Shown here: positions 9,453-17,220 of the stretch, piece by piece | Position numbering within the stretch: the stretch's first letter is position 1 | Layout of the letters: each line of letters opens with the position of its first letter | DNA from: Brucella pseudogrignonensis | GTDB lineage: Bacteria > Pseudomonadota > Alphaproteobacteria > Rhizobiales > Rhizobiaceae | NCBI RefSeq assembly: GCF_032190615.1 | Contig: NZ_JAVLAT010000002.1 | Coordinates: forward strand, 858,001 to 922,000 | Direction: 5' to 3' | Length of the DNA stretch: 64,000 bases | The notes under the pieces: model-generated | Databases searched by the model: none | Told to the model about the DNA's origin: nothing | Seen by the model: only the letters and a program-made list of their open reading frames with translations | Position numbers and translations under genes: made by a program

Positions 9453-9471
9453 ATTCATTCGAATCATGAAT
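9453..9471. promoter_or_regulatory. Inverted repeat between ankyrin operon and LysR gene
   Basis: ATTCAT (9453-9458) and ATGAAT (9466-9471) form an inverted repeat with a seven-base spacer and enclose the palindrome ATTCGAAT. The right arm includes the proposed ATG of the divergent LysR gene. This placement is typical of an autoregulatory LysR site, but binding is inferred only. Confidence 0.35.
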
Positions 9472-10317
9472 ATGATATTCAATCTCGATCTTTTGCGTGC
9501 TTTCGTGGCAGTCGTTGATAGCCGCAGCTTCACGGCTGCAGCGCTGCAGCTGCATTCGACGCAATCCACGGTCAGCCAAAAAATTTTACGCCTTGAAGAG
9601 GCTGCCGGACAATCGCTCCTGGAGCGGGCAAGGCATGATGTTCGGCCAACCGATGCGGGTGAAAAGCTGCTCGGTTATGCGCGGCGAATGCTGCATCTGC
9701 ATGATGAAGCCGCAGCAGCTATGACGGGAAGTGCGCTTACAGCCGTGTTTCGCCTCGGTCTGGCAGAAGATTTTGCTGCCAAACTGGTCACACCAACACT
9801 TGCGGCTTTTCTGCGTGCTCATCCGAAAGTGAAACTTGAAGTGACGAGCGGGCTAAGCCGAGAGTTGCAGAAAGGTTTTGAAACGGGCGAATTTGATCTC
9901 GTTATGGTTAAACAAAAGCGCGGTGAAACGCTTGGCACCAAGCATTGGCCTGAACCACTATGCTGGTTGGAGAGTGCTGATTATCCGGTTTCAGAGGCTG
10001 ATCCGCTCCCGCTTGTCGCATTTCCGCCAAATGGGCTTTATCGCAGTGATATGATGGAGGCGCTTGATCGTATCGGCAGACCTTGGCATGTCGTTTTCAC
10101 CAGTTCCAGCCTCGCGAGTGTTCAAAGCGCGATCGCTGAGGGGCTCGGTGTTAGTCTGCTGCCGAGTCGTGTTGCTTTGCCGTCGCATCGTTTGGTTCCA
10201 AAAGAAGCCGGACTACCATTTGTAGAGCCGATGGAAATTGTTATCCAGCATATGGAAAATGGTTCTGATCAAATGCAGCAGCTCGTGCAGATGCTAGCCG
10301 ATATTGTGGGTGATTGA
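9466..10317 (+). CDS. LysR-family transcriptional regulator
   Basis: 283-residue regulator. The winged helix-turn-helix occupies residues 1-65 with the LysR signature FVAVVDSRSFTAAALQLHSTQS. The effector-binding domain begins near residue 90. It is divergent from the ankyrin/deaminase/MFS operon, with only 84 bases between, so that operon is the likeliest target. The start could be the ATG at 9466 or the in-frame ATG at 9472; neither has a clear Shine-Dalgarno sequence. The effector is unknown. Confidence 0.92.
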   Translation: MNMIFNLDLLRAFVAVVDSRSFTAAALQLHSTQSTVSQKILRLEEAAGQSLLERARHDVRPTDAGEKLLGYARRMLHLHDEAAAAMTGSALTAVFRLGLAEDFAAKLVTPTLAAFLRAHPKVKLEVTSGLSRELQKGFETGEFDLVMVKQKRGETLGTKHWPEPLCWLESADYPVSEADPLPLVAFPPNGLYRSDMMEALDRIGRPWHVVFTSSSLASVQSAIAEGLGVSLLPSRVALPSHRLVPKEAGLPFVEPMEIVIQHMENGSDQMQQLVQMLADIVGD

Positions 10318-10386
10318 TCGTTTATTGCTTTAATAGCTAGATTTAATGTGACTCATTGCGTCAGAGGCGCTGAATCTGTTTGACTC

Positions 10387-10407
10387 CACCGCAAACGCGG
10401 TGTTTTT
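10387..10407 (+). terminator. Terminator after the LysR gene
   Basis: CACCGC (10387-10392) pairs with GCGGTG (10397-10402) around AAAC, followed by TTTTT. It separates the LysR gene from the ECF transporter cassette. A role as the end of a leader attenuator for the cassette is possible but not demonstrated. Confidence 0.6.
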
Positions 10408-10545
10408 GCCCAGTGATAGCGCTACAGAAATGCCGACAGGATAGCTCCACCACCTTCATCTCAAAGTTCCCTTCGTTTGCTGCAATCACCAGGCGGCACG
10501 GTTTTTGCTTGTTGCAAGCGGGAGGCACTTTACGGGAATACGACA

Positions 10546-11118
10546 ATGTCCAACACCACGATCACCCATAACGATGGAAATACACTGTTTCCGATCGTTC
10601 TTTCTATCGTTGCAGCAGCTGCAACCGGCGTTCTCTGGGCCTATGCCAATCCGATTCAGCTCGTCCCGGGCGTGATTCAATGGCGCATTTTCGCGTTTTT
10701 GCCACCGCTGGTCGGCATTCTTCTCGGCCGCAAAAGCGGGTTCATCTGCGGATATCTCGGAACCGTTATCTGGTCGTTGCTGGCTGGCACCTTCATTCCA
10801 GCGCATTCGCTGATCATTGATGGTATCATGGTTGGCCTGACTGGTCTTATTCCGGGCATGCTGTTCGATCCAAAGACAACAACCTTTAATCGCGCAACGC
10901 TGATTAAAATTGCAGCAACTTGCCTTGTTGTTGGTCTTGTGATGGTTGCGGCCGTTTCGGCCAGCTTGGCCTATCTTGGGATTTTCCCATATTGGTGGGC
11001 GGTCATGTATCTCGGTCTTTCAGACATCGTTCCAATGCTGATCGGTACGCCGCTGCTGGTTGTTCCAGCTCTCAAAATTCTCAAGGGCGCTCATCCGTCC
11101 GGCTTCACCCGTTTCTGA
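10546..11118 (+). CDS. ECF transporter S component (substrate-binding membrane subunit), specificity unknown
   Basis: 190-residue integral membrane protein with five to six hydrophobic segments. Features shared with ECF S components are the loop LLGRKSGFICGYLGTVIWSLLAGT and the late YWWAVMYLGLSDIVPMLIGTPLL. It is followed at once by a fused double ATPase and a T component, so it forms a dedicated ECF importer. The ATG at 10546 is chosen because an upstream in-frame start would add a non-membrane, cysteine-rich segment. It does not match a family of known vitamin specificity that I can recognise. The phosphoribosyltransferase downstream points to a nucleobase-like substrate. Confidence 0.8.
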   Translation: MSNTTITHNDGNTLFPIVLSIVAAAATGVLWAYANPIQLVPGVIQWRIFAFLPPLVGILLGRKSGFICGYLGTVIWSLLAGTFIPAHSLIIDGIMVGLTGLIPGMLFDPKTTTFNRATLIKIAATCLVVGLVMVAAVSASLAYLGIFPYWWAVMYLGLSDIVPMLIGTPLLVVPALKILKGAHPSGFTRF

Positions 11119-11133
11119 TTGAGAGCAGTAAAA

Positions 11134-12660
11134 GTGCTCAAGCTTCAGAATGTAAAAGTAGGTTTTGGCGATTCCAATCTTGCAATCGCCGAAGCCAACC
11201 TCGAAATTCGCGACGGCGAACGGCTTCTGGTGTGTGGTGCGGGCGGCAGTGGCAAAACCACGCTGCTCAACGCTGCATCGGGCATCGTTCCACGCCTGAT
11301 TACCCCACAAGTCTTCGATGGCGAAGTCTCGCTCAATGGCAAGCCCATGTCTTCCATGCCGAAGGATGAGCTGTTCAGCACTGTCGGCATCGTTTCACAG
11401 AATGTGGAAGATCAGCTCTGGGACCTGAGCGTTGAAGATCTGGTCGCTTTTCCACTCGAAAATCATGGACTTGCCAAGGATGCTGTTCGTGCTCGTATCG
11501 ACGAGCTGCTTAACGAGTTAGAGCTGAATGCATTGCGAGGGCGACGCGTCTTGACGCTTTCGGGCGGCGAACGGCGCATGGTGGCGATGGCAGCGGCACT
11601 TGCGGCCGAACCGAAACTACTCGTACTGGATGAGCCGACAACCGGGCTTGATCCAGCAGCACGCCAGCGTCTTGTGCGGGTTCTCAAAAAACTCGGTGCA
11701 TCTATATCAGCCTTGCTGATTGCAGAGCAGGATCCTGCATCACTGCAGGCGGTCGTTACCGATGTCGGTCTGGTAAAAGACGGTAAGTTAGCGCCCGTCG
11801 TGCCGCTCGCGTCGATCATCAACGATGCGGCTGCGTGGGAAGATGCAGGCGTTTTGCCACCAATTGCTGCACGCAAACGTCTGGCAGATGTGAAGAGCGG
11901 CGGTGAAGTTCTTGTTTCCGTTTCGGGAATCAAGACGCAGCTTCAGCGCCGGGACGGCCAGCCGGTTTTGGAGAATGTGAATTTCCAGATCCGCGCCGGC
12001 GAAGTCGTCGCTCTGATCGGCAAAAACGGTGCGGGCAAGACCACGCTGTTTCAATCGATCCTTGGGCTTCAGAAAATTGCAGCAGGCTCAATTATTATTG
12101 GTGGCGAGAATGCCGACAAGTGGACCGCTGCAAAGCGTGCCCGCTCGGTGGCTTACCTGCCGCAGAACATGCGCCGCATCCTGTTTAACATGACTGTGCT
12201 GGAAGAAGTGGTCTTTGCGATCACCGCCGCGACCCGTGCAGCAAAGGACGATGCAGTGACTGCTCGCGCAACGGCCTGCCTGCAAAAATATGGACTTGGT
12301 AGCCATGAAGAAACCAACCCATTTGCGCTTTCGTCTCGTCAGCAAGCTCTGCTGGGCCTTGCCTGTGCGGAAGCAGCAGGCGCTTCGGTTGCCATTCTCG
12401 ATGAGCCGCTTCTGGCACGCGATCTCAATGGTCGTCGCATGCTGGAACTGTTCCTCGAAACAGCGCTTTCCGAAAACCGTGCGGTCATGTTGATCTCTCA
12501 CGATCTGGAACTCGTGGATGATGTTTCGTCGCGCGTCATGATCCTGGATCGCGGCCATGTCACCTTTGATGGCGATGTGGATGCATCCTGGAATTCCGAT
12601 GCCTATCATGCGCTGGGTTGGCCGAAGCCGCGTGTTGTCGAGACAGGAGAAGCGGCATGA
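11134..12660 (+). CDS. ECF transporter ATPase with two fused ABC domains
   Basis: 508 residues if the GTG at 11134 is used, which is preceded by GAGAGCAG; a TTG at 11119 would add five residues. The first ABC domain has Walker A GAGGSGKTT (residues 35-43), signature LSGGE and Walker B LLVLDEP. The second has Walker A GKNGAGKTT near residue 295 and Walker B VAILDEP, but its signature reads LSSRQ instead of LSGGQ, so one ATP site may be impaired. It powers the S and T components encoded on either side and overlaps the T gene by ATGA. Confidence 0.9.
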   Translation: MLKLQNVKVGFGDSNLAIAEANLEIRDGERLLVCGAGGSGKTTLLNAASGIVPRLITPQVFDGEVSLNGKPMSSMPKDELFSTVGIVSQNVEDQLWDLSVEDLVAFPLENHGLAKDAVRARIDELLNELELNALRGRRVLTLSGGERRMVAMAAALAAEPKLLVLDEPTTGLDPAARQRLVRVLKKLGASISALLIAEQDPASLQAVVTDVGLVKDGKLAPVVPLASIINDAAAWEDAGVLPPIAARKRLADVKSGGEVLVSVSGIKTQLQRRDGQPVLENVNFQIRAGEVVALIGKNGAGKTTLFQSILGLQKIAAGSIIIGGENADKWTAAKRARSVAYLPQNMRRILFNMTVLEEVVFAITAATRAAKDDAVTARATACLQKYGLGSHEETNPFALSSRQQALLGLACAEAAGASVAILDEPLLARDLNGRRMLELFLETALSENRAVMLISHDLELVDDVSSRVMILDRGHVTFDGDVDASWNSDAYHALGWPKPRVVETGEAA

Positions 12661-13349
12661 AAATCTTTTATGATCTGAACTTCTTTGTAAAGCTGGCAGC
12701 GGCATTTCTGGTCATGCTTGCAGCCTGGCTCGTGCCGGGTTGGAAATACGGAGTGCCACTCGCGTTGATCACGGTCGCTTTTCTGGTGCTGGTCAAGGTG
12801 CCGGGCTTGCGTGGTTATCTCAAAGGTGCCGTGCTTCTGACACTGCTTGTCATGGCGAGCTGGATTCTCAATCTCGTGCTTCAAGGCGTTGCATTTGTTG
12901 ATACTTTGCCCATTGCAGCCGGTATGGCTGCGCGTCTGGTGACAACGACTGCAGCTTTCTATTTTGTGATGGAAACCAGCACGCCCGGCTCCATTCTGGC
13001 TGCTGCGAGTGCTGCGCGCCTGCCGCCGATGGTGACACTCGTCTTGTCGCTCACATTCGGCATTATTCCGATGCTGCGTGAGGATTTCGAGCGTATTGCG
13101 GATGCTCAGCGCGCACGCGGAATGGAAATTGACGACGTTTCCTTCCCAATGCGTCTGCGTTTTGCGCTGGCGCGCGGCGTGCCATTGCTGGTTCAGGCTA
13201 TCCGCATGGCCCACGCAATTTCGCTGTCCCTTGCCATTTATGGCTTTGACACCAAGCGCAAGCGTACAACATGGCGTAATGTCGACCTGCTGGTTGAATC
13301 GAGACTTACAACGGTTCCGGTTAAAAATGAATCGCCAAAATCGCTTTAA
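12657..13349 (+). CDS. ECF transporter T component (EcfT/CbiQ-like)
   Basis: 230-residue membrane protein. Four to five hydrophobic segments are followed by the coupling region with two Ala-Arg-Gly-like motifs, of which DAQRARGME is clear; EcfT uses such motifs to grip the ATPase grooves. The ATG overlaps the stop of the double ATPase gene (ATGA). It completes a self-contained group of S, A-A and T subunits. An in-frame upstream start at 12618 lies within the ATPase gene and is rejected. Confidence 0.88.
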   Translation: MKIFYDLNFFVKLAAAFLVMLAAWLVPGWKYGVPLALITVAFLVLVKVPGLRGYLKGAVLLTLLVMASWILNLVLQGVAFVDTLPIAAGMAARLVTTTAAFYFVMETSTPGSILAAASAARLPPMVTLVLSLTFGIIPMLREDFERIADAQRARGMEIDDVSFPMRLRFALARGVPLLVQAIRMAHAISLSLAIYGFDTKRKRTTWRNVDLLVESRLTTVPVKNESPKSL

Positions 13350-13430
13350 CTGGTTGTTTTTACGCATTATCCGACGCAAAACCGCTTCGCACTTTTGTTG
13401 GAAATGCTATAATCCCGAGGATGCAAAACG

Positions 13431-14069
13431 ATGACTGAAGACAGCGCTGAACTTTCTGGAAACGGTCAGGTCTGGACCGTTGATGTAGCTGGCCGCAAGG
13501 TCGATCTGCCGATCGTACCGATCAACCCGAATTTCGCCATTTCCTTAATGATGGTCATTGATCTTGGGGTTCGCTTTGGTGAACATGTAGGCAAGGCGCT
13601 GGCCGAAAAGCTGGCTCCACTGAAGCCTGATGTGATTGTCGGTGCTGCGACCCTTGGTATTCCCGTAGCGATTGAAGTCTCTCGCGCTCTTGGTCTCGAT
13701 GATTACGTTATCTTGCAGAAATCGCCAAAGATTCATCTGGGCGATGCACTGGTGCAGACAATCTCGTCCATCACCTCGAAGGGCGAGCAACGCCTGCTTC
13801 TCGACCGTCAGGCGATTCCGCTGCTCGCAGGCAAGCGCGTGGTTGTGGTGGATGATGTCGTTGCTTCCGGTTCCAGCCTCAAAGGTTCAATCGAGCTGGT
13901 GCGAAAGGCGGGTGGCGAGGTCGTTGGCATTGGAGTCATCCTGACCGAAGCGAAGGACTGGCAGGACGTGCTTGGCAAAGATGTGGAGCTGCTTCACGCC
14001 CTCGCACATATTCCGCAGTTTGATCGTCAGGATGGTGAGTGGAGGCCGATCCCGGAGAGTTTCTTGTAA
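13431..14069 (+). CDS. Purine-type phosphoribosyltransferase
   Basis: 212-residue cytoplasmic enzyme of the type-I PRT fold. The PRPP-binding loop reads VVVVDDVVASGSS at residues 137-149. The hood has GAATLGIPVAIEVSRALG, resembling adenine or xanthine PRTs. It should convert a free base and PRPP into the nucleotide and pyrophosphate. It follows the ECF importer by 81 bases, so it may trap the imported base by phosphoribosylation. The base itself is not identified. A terminator follows directly, closing the unit. Confidence 0.85.
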   Translation: MTEDSAELSGNGQVWTVDVAGRKVDLPIVPINPNFAISLMMVIDLGVRFGEHVGKALAEKLAPLKPDVIVGAATLGIPVAIEVSRALGLDDYVILQKSPKIHLGDALVQTISSITSKGEQRLLLDRQAIPLLAGKRVVVVDDVVASGSSLKGSIELVRKAGGEVVGIGVILTEAKDWQDVLGKDVELLHALAHIPQFDRQDGEWRPIPESFL

Positions 14070-14091
14070 GGTGGCCGCATTGTGAAAGTTG

Positions 14092-14120
14092 AAACGCCGC
14101 GCTTGTCGCGGCGTTTTTGT
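14092..14120 (+). terminator. Terminator of the ECF-PRT unit
   Basis: AAACGCCGC (14092-14100) pairs with GCGGCGTTT (14108-14116), followed by a T-tract. This is a standard rho-independent terminator just after the phosphoribosyltransferase gene. Confidence 0.85.
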
Positions 14121-14225
14121 TTTCTTGCGACTTATTTCGCACGACGGTTGTTACCCGAAACTATCAATCGCCGGCTCAGACAATTCTTTCCACAAAACAC
14201 ATATAATTTTAATTGACCAATTTTG

Positions 14226-14236
14226 TATCCAGGATA
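14226..14236. promoter_or_regulatory. Candidate operator upstream of the GntR gene
   Basis: TATCC-A-GGATA is an 11-base palindrome 30 bases before the GTG start of the GntR/FCD regulator. FCD regulators commonly bind short palindromes of this size and often repress their own operon. The assignment is by position only. Confidence 0.35.
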
Positions 14237-14266
14237 TTGTACTCATAAAGTTGGGAGGCTTATCTT

Positions 14267-14947
14267 GTGACGGCTTTTGAGTGGCGTAGTCAGACCCGTT
14301 TGCTGGACGAAGTAGCAGAAGCGCTTCGTGAGAGAATTTATGCGGGCGTGTATGGGCCCGGCGCCATTCTCCGACAGGAACATATCGCTGCCGAATTCGG
14401 TATAAGCCGCACGCCTTTGCGCGAAGCCTTGCGTGTTCTGGAGCGTGACGGGTTGGTGATTCACTTGCCGGGCAGGGGCGTGCGTGTAGCCTCGGCTGAT
14501 TTAACGCTGTTGATTGATGCTTATGCGGTGCGCGAAGTTCTGGATGGTGTTGCGGCACGCTTTGCTGCGGAGCGCGCGACAGATGAGGCTATCGAAAAGT
14601 TGCGTGCTCTTGTTGCAGGGCAGGTAACGGTTGTCGATCCGTGGGATCCAAAAGCTTACACCCAGACGAATGTCGATTTTCATATGGCAGTGATGAATAC
14701 GGCATCGAATGCCTCGCTGATTGCGTTCGTTCCGCTGTTGCGGATGACCTCGCAGGTTTTCGCCCCTTCTTTTTCTCTGTCGGTTGATAGAGCACGCGAT
14801 GCAATCCGCGAACATGGTGCAATTGTTGAAGCCATCGCTTCACGCGACGGGGAAGAGGCCGAGCGGCTGGCGCGGGCCCATATCCGCGCGACCAGAGCGA
14901 GACTGGAGGCGGAAATGCCTCTGCGGGAGACTGAGAATGAAGCATGA
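14267..14947 (+). CDS. GntR-family (FCD) transcriptional regulator
   Basis: 226 residues starting at GTG with GGGAGG at 14252-14257 as ribosome-binding site. The winged HTH lies at residues 10-75 with the GntR text LREALRVLERDGLVIHLPGRGVRV. The FCD effector domain spans about residues 80-215. It overlaps the following aldehyde dehydrogenase gene by 11 bases and is first of ten co-directional genes. It most likely represses the whole catabolic unit until a metabolite of the imported compound appears. Confidence 0.93.
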   Translation: MTAFEWRSQTRLLDEVAEALRERIYAGVYGPGAILRQEHIAAEFGISRTPLREALRVLERDGLVIHLPGRGVRVASADLTLLIDAYAVREVLDGVAARFAAERATDEAIEKLRALVAGQVTVVDPWDPKAYTQTNVDFHMAVMNTASNASLIAFVPLLRMTSQVFAPSFSLSVDRARDAIREHGAIVEAIASRDGEEAERLARAHIRATRARLEAEMPLRETENEA

Positions 14948-16409
14948 AAACAAGTCGGGTGGCTCAGGCCTCCTTCATTACGGCAATTTCATTGATGGAC
15001 AATGGCAGGATGCTCTGGGTGGGGAGCACATTCCGCTTCGCAATCCTTCCGATGGAAGTGATCTGGCTCTCATCGCGCGCGGCTCGAAAGCGGATATCGA
15101 TCTGGCTGTGGCCGCAGCCCGTGCCGCCCTTTCCGGTGAATGGAGCAAGTTGACCGCGACCGAACGTGGCCGTGTCTTGCACCGCATTTCAGAAGAGGTG
15201 CTCAAAAATATAGATGTGTTAACTGATCTTGAATCACGGGATGTTGGCAAGCCTGTCACGCAGGCGCGCGCCGATGTGGTGGCGCTGGCGCGGTATCTTG
15301 AATTCTATGGCGCGTCTGCTGACAAGGTTCATGGTGACACGCTGCCTTATCAGAACGGCTTTACGGTCCTGTCGATCTATGAGCCGCATGGTGTGACGGG
15401 CCATATTATCCCGTGGAACTATCCGATGCAGATTTTGGGCCGTAGCCTCGGCGCAGCACTGGCGATGGGCAATGCCGCTGTGGTCAAGCCGGCGGAAGAA
15501 GCATGCCTCACCATTCTGGAGTTCGCAAAGATTGCTGAGAAAGCTGGTCTGCCGAAAGGCGCACTTAATGTCGTCACCGGGCTTGGCGCAGAGGCGGGGG
15601 CAGCACTTTCTGAACACCCGGATGTGAACCACATTTCGTTTACCGGCTCGGTGCGTACAGGTGAAGCGGTGCAGGCGGCAGCCGCAAAGAACACTGTGCC
15701 GGTAACGCTGGAGCTTGGTGGCAAATCTCCGCAGATCGTTTTCGCCGATGCTGATCTCGAGCGCGCTATTCCGTTCCTCGTCAATGCGGGCATTCAGAAT
15801 GCCGGTCAAACCTGCTCGGCATCCTCGCGTATTCTGGTCGAACGCAGTGTCTATGAAGATGTTGTTGCGCGCATGAGCGAACGTTATCGCGCATTGAAGG
15901 TTGGCCCGGCAGGCGATGATCTTTCTGTCGGTCCCGTTGTATCGCAGCGCCAGAAGGCGATTGTTGACAGCTATCTTGATCTTGCAAAGGAAAGTGGTCT
16001 GACGATTGCGGCGCAAGGTGTGTTGGTGGACGATGCACCAGAGGGGGGGGCTTATGTACTGCCAACACTGATCCGTGATGTGCCTGCCGACCATCGTCTG
16101 GCGCAGGAAGAAATTTTTGGTCCGGTTCAGGTCATTCTGCCTTTCGACACCGAAGAAGAAGCCATCGCGATAGCCAATGGAACATCCTATGGCCTTGTCT
16201 GCGGGATCTGGACCAATGATGGCGGACGTCAGTTCCGTTTGGCCCGCGCTATCCATTCCGGTCAGGTATTCATCAATAATTACGGCGCTGGCGGCGGTAT
16301 CGAATTGCCATTCGGCGGCGTGAAAAAATCTGGCCACGGACGCGAGAAGGGTTTTGAGGCGCTCTATGGGTTTGCCTCGCTGAAGACCATCTCGGTCTGG
16401 CACGGATAA
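14937..16409 (+). CDS. NAD(P)-dependent aldehyde dehydrogenase
   Basis: 490 residues of the ALDH superfamily. The catalytic Cys sits in NAGQTCSASSRILVE and the general-base Glu in LELGGKSPQIVFAD; the cofactor loop is FTGSVRTGEAVQ. The ATG at 14937 is chosen because GGGAGA precedes it; it overlaps the regulator's end. It oxidises an aldehyde to the acid. The neighbouring SDR dehydrogenase would make such an aldehyde from an alcohol, which fits a two-step alcohol-to-acid route in this operon. Confidence 0.93.
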   Translation: MKHENKSGGSGLLHYGNFIDGQWQDALGGEHIPLRNPSDGSDLALIARGSKADIDLAVAAARAALSGEWSKLTATERGRVLHRISEEVLKNIDVLTDLESRDVGKPVTQARADVVALARYLEFYGASADKVHGDTLPYQNGFTVLSIYEPHGVTGHIIPWNYPMQILGRSLGAALAMGNAAVVKPAEEACLTILEFAKIAEKAGLPKGALNVVTGLGAEAGAALSEHPDVNHISFTGSVRTGEAVQAAAAKNTVPVTLELGGKSPQIVFADADLERAIPFLVNAGIQNAGQTCSASSRILVERSVYEDVVARMSERYRALKVGPAGDDLSVGPVVSQRQKAIVDSYLDLAKESGLTIAAQGVLVDDAPEGGAYVLPTLIRDVPADHRLAQEEIFGPVQVILPFDTEEEAIAIANGTSYGLVCGIWTNDGGRQFRLARAIHSGQVFINNYGAGGGIELPFGGVKKSGHGREKGFEALYGFASLKTISVWHG

Positions 16410-16432
16410 GTTTAGCATTTGGGAGAATTGCA

Positions 16433-17191
16433 GTGTCATTTGAAGGTAAGGTCGCGCTCATCACTGGAGCAGGTTCGGGTTTTGGCGAGGGTATGGCAAA
16501 GCGCTTTGCCAGAGACGGCGCCAAGGTCGTTATTGTGGACCGCGACAAGACAGGCGCTGAGCGCGTCGCAGCCGAAATTGGAGATGCCGCGCTGGCTGTC
16601 GCTGCCGATATTTCTAAGGAAGCAGATGTTGATGCAGCCGTAGAAGCTGCCCTGTCGAAATTTGGTAAAGTCGATATTCTCATCAACAATGCTGGTATCG
16701 GCCACAAACCGCAAAATGCTGAACTGGTTGAGCCGGAAGAATTTGATCGCATTCTTGGCGTCAATGTTCGTGGCGTTTATCTGATGACACGCAAGCTCAT
16801 CCCACATTTCAAGGACAATGGTGCCGAGGGGGAGGAATGCGTCATTCTCAATGTCGCTTCGACTGGCGCAGGTCGTCCGCGCCCGAATCTCGCCTGGTAC
16901 AATGCGACCAAGGGCTGGGTGGTTTCAGTGACCAAGGCGCTCGCTATCGAGCTTGCACCGGCAAAGATTCGTGTCGTTGCTTTGAACCCTGTCGCAGGTG
17001 AGACACCGCTTCTCACCACCTTTATGGGCGAGGATACCGAAGAAATCCGCAAGAAGTTCCGCGATTCCATTCCGATGGGCCGCCTGTTGAAGCCTGATGA
17101 TCTGGCTGAAGCTGCGGCTTTTCTTTGCTCGTCTCATGCCTCGATGATCACCGGGGTTGCGCTCGATGTGGATGGCGGACGTTCGATCTGA
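16433..17191 (+). CDS. Short-chain dehydrogenase/reductase (SDR)
   Basis: 252-residue classical SDR starting at GTG after GGGAGA. The Rossmann motif is TGAGSGFGEGMA, the structural motif NNAG is present, and the catalytic YxxxK is in WYNATKGW. The C-terminal DVDGGRSI is the usual SDR ending. Asp in VIVDRD suggests NAD(H) preference. It sits between the aldehyde dehydrogenase and the ABC importer genes on one transcript. Probable role: oxidation of an alcohol derived from the imported compound. Confidence 0.93.
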   Translation: MSFEGKVALITGAGSGFGEGMAKRFARDGAKVVIVDRDKTGAERVAAEIGDAALAVAADISKEADVDAAVEAALSKFGKVDILINNAGIGHKPQNAELVEPEEFDRILGVNVRGVYLMTRKLIPHFKDNGAEGEECVILNVASTGAGRPRPNLAWYNATKGWVVSVTKALAIELAPAKIRVVALNPVAGETPLLTTFMGEDTEEIRKKFRDSIPMGRLLKPDDLAEAAAFLCSSHASMITGVALDVDGGRSI

Positions 17192-17220
17192 AAATTGATA
17201 AGGGGAGCCAAAGAAAAGCG

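Noticed and set aside
10318..10545. Possible riboswitch before the ECF transporter unit
   Set aside because: I checked by eye for TPP, cobalamin and other conserved blocks and saw none; only a LysR terminator is clear.
15234..16439. A 401-codon open frame on the minus strand opposite the aldehyde dehydrogenase
   Set aside because: It is fully antisense to a well-supported ALDH gene, has Cys/His/Arg-rich composition typical of a mirror frame, and shows no domain.
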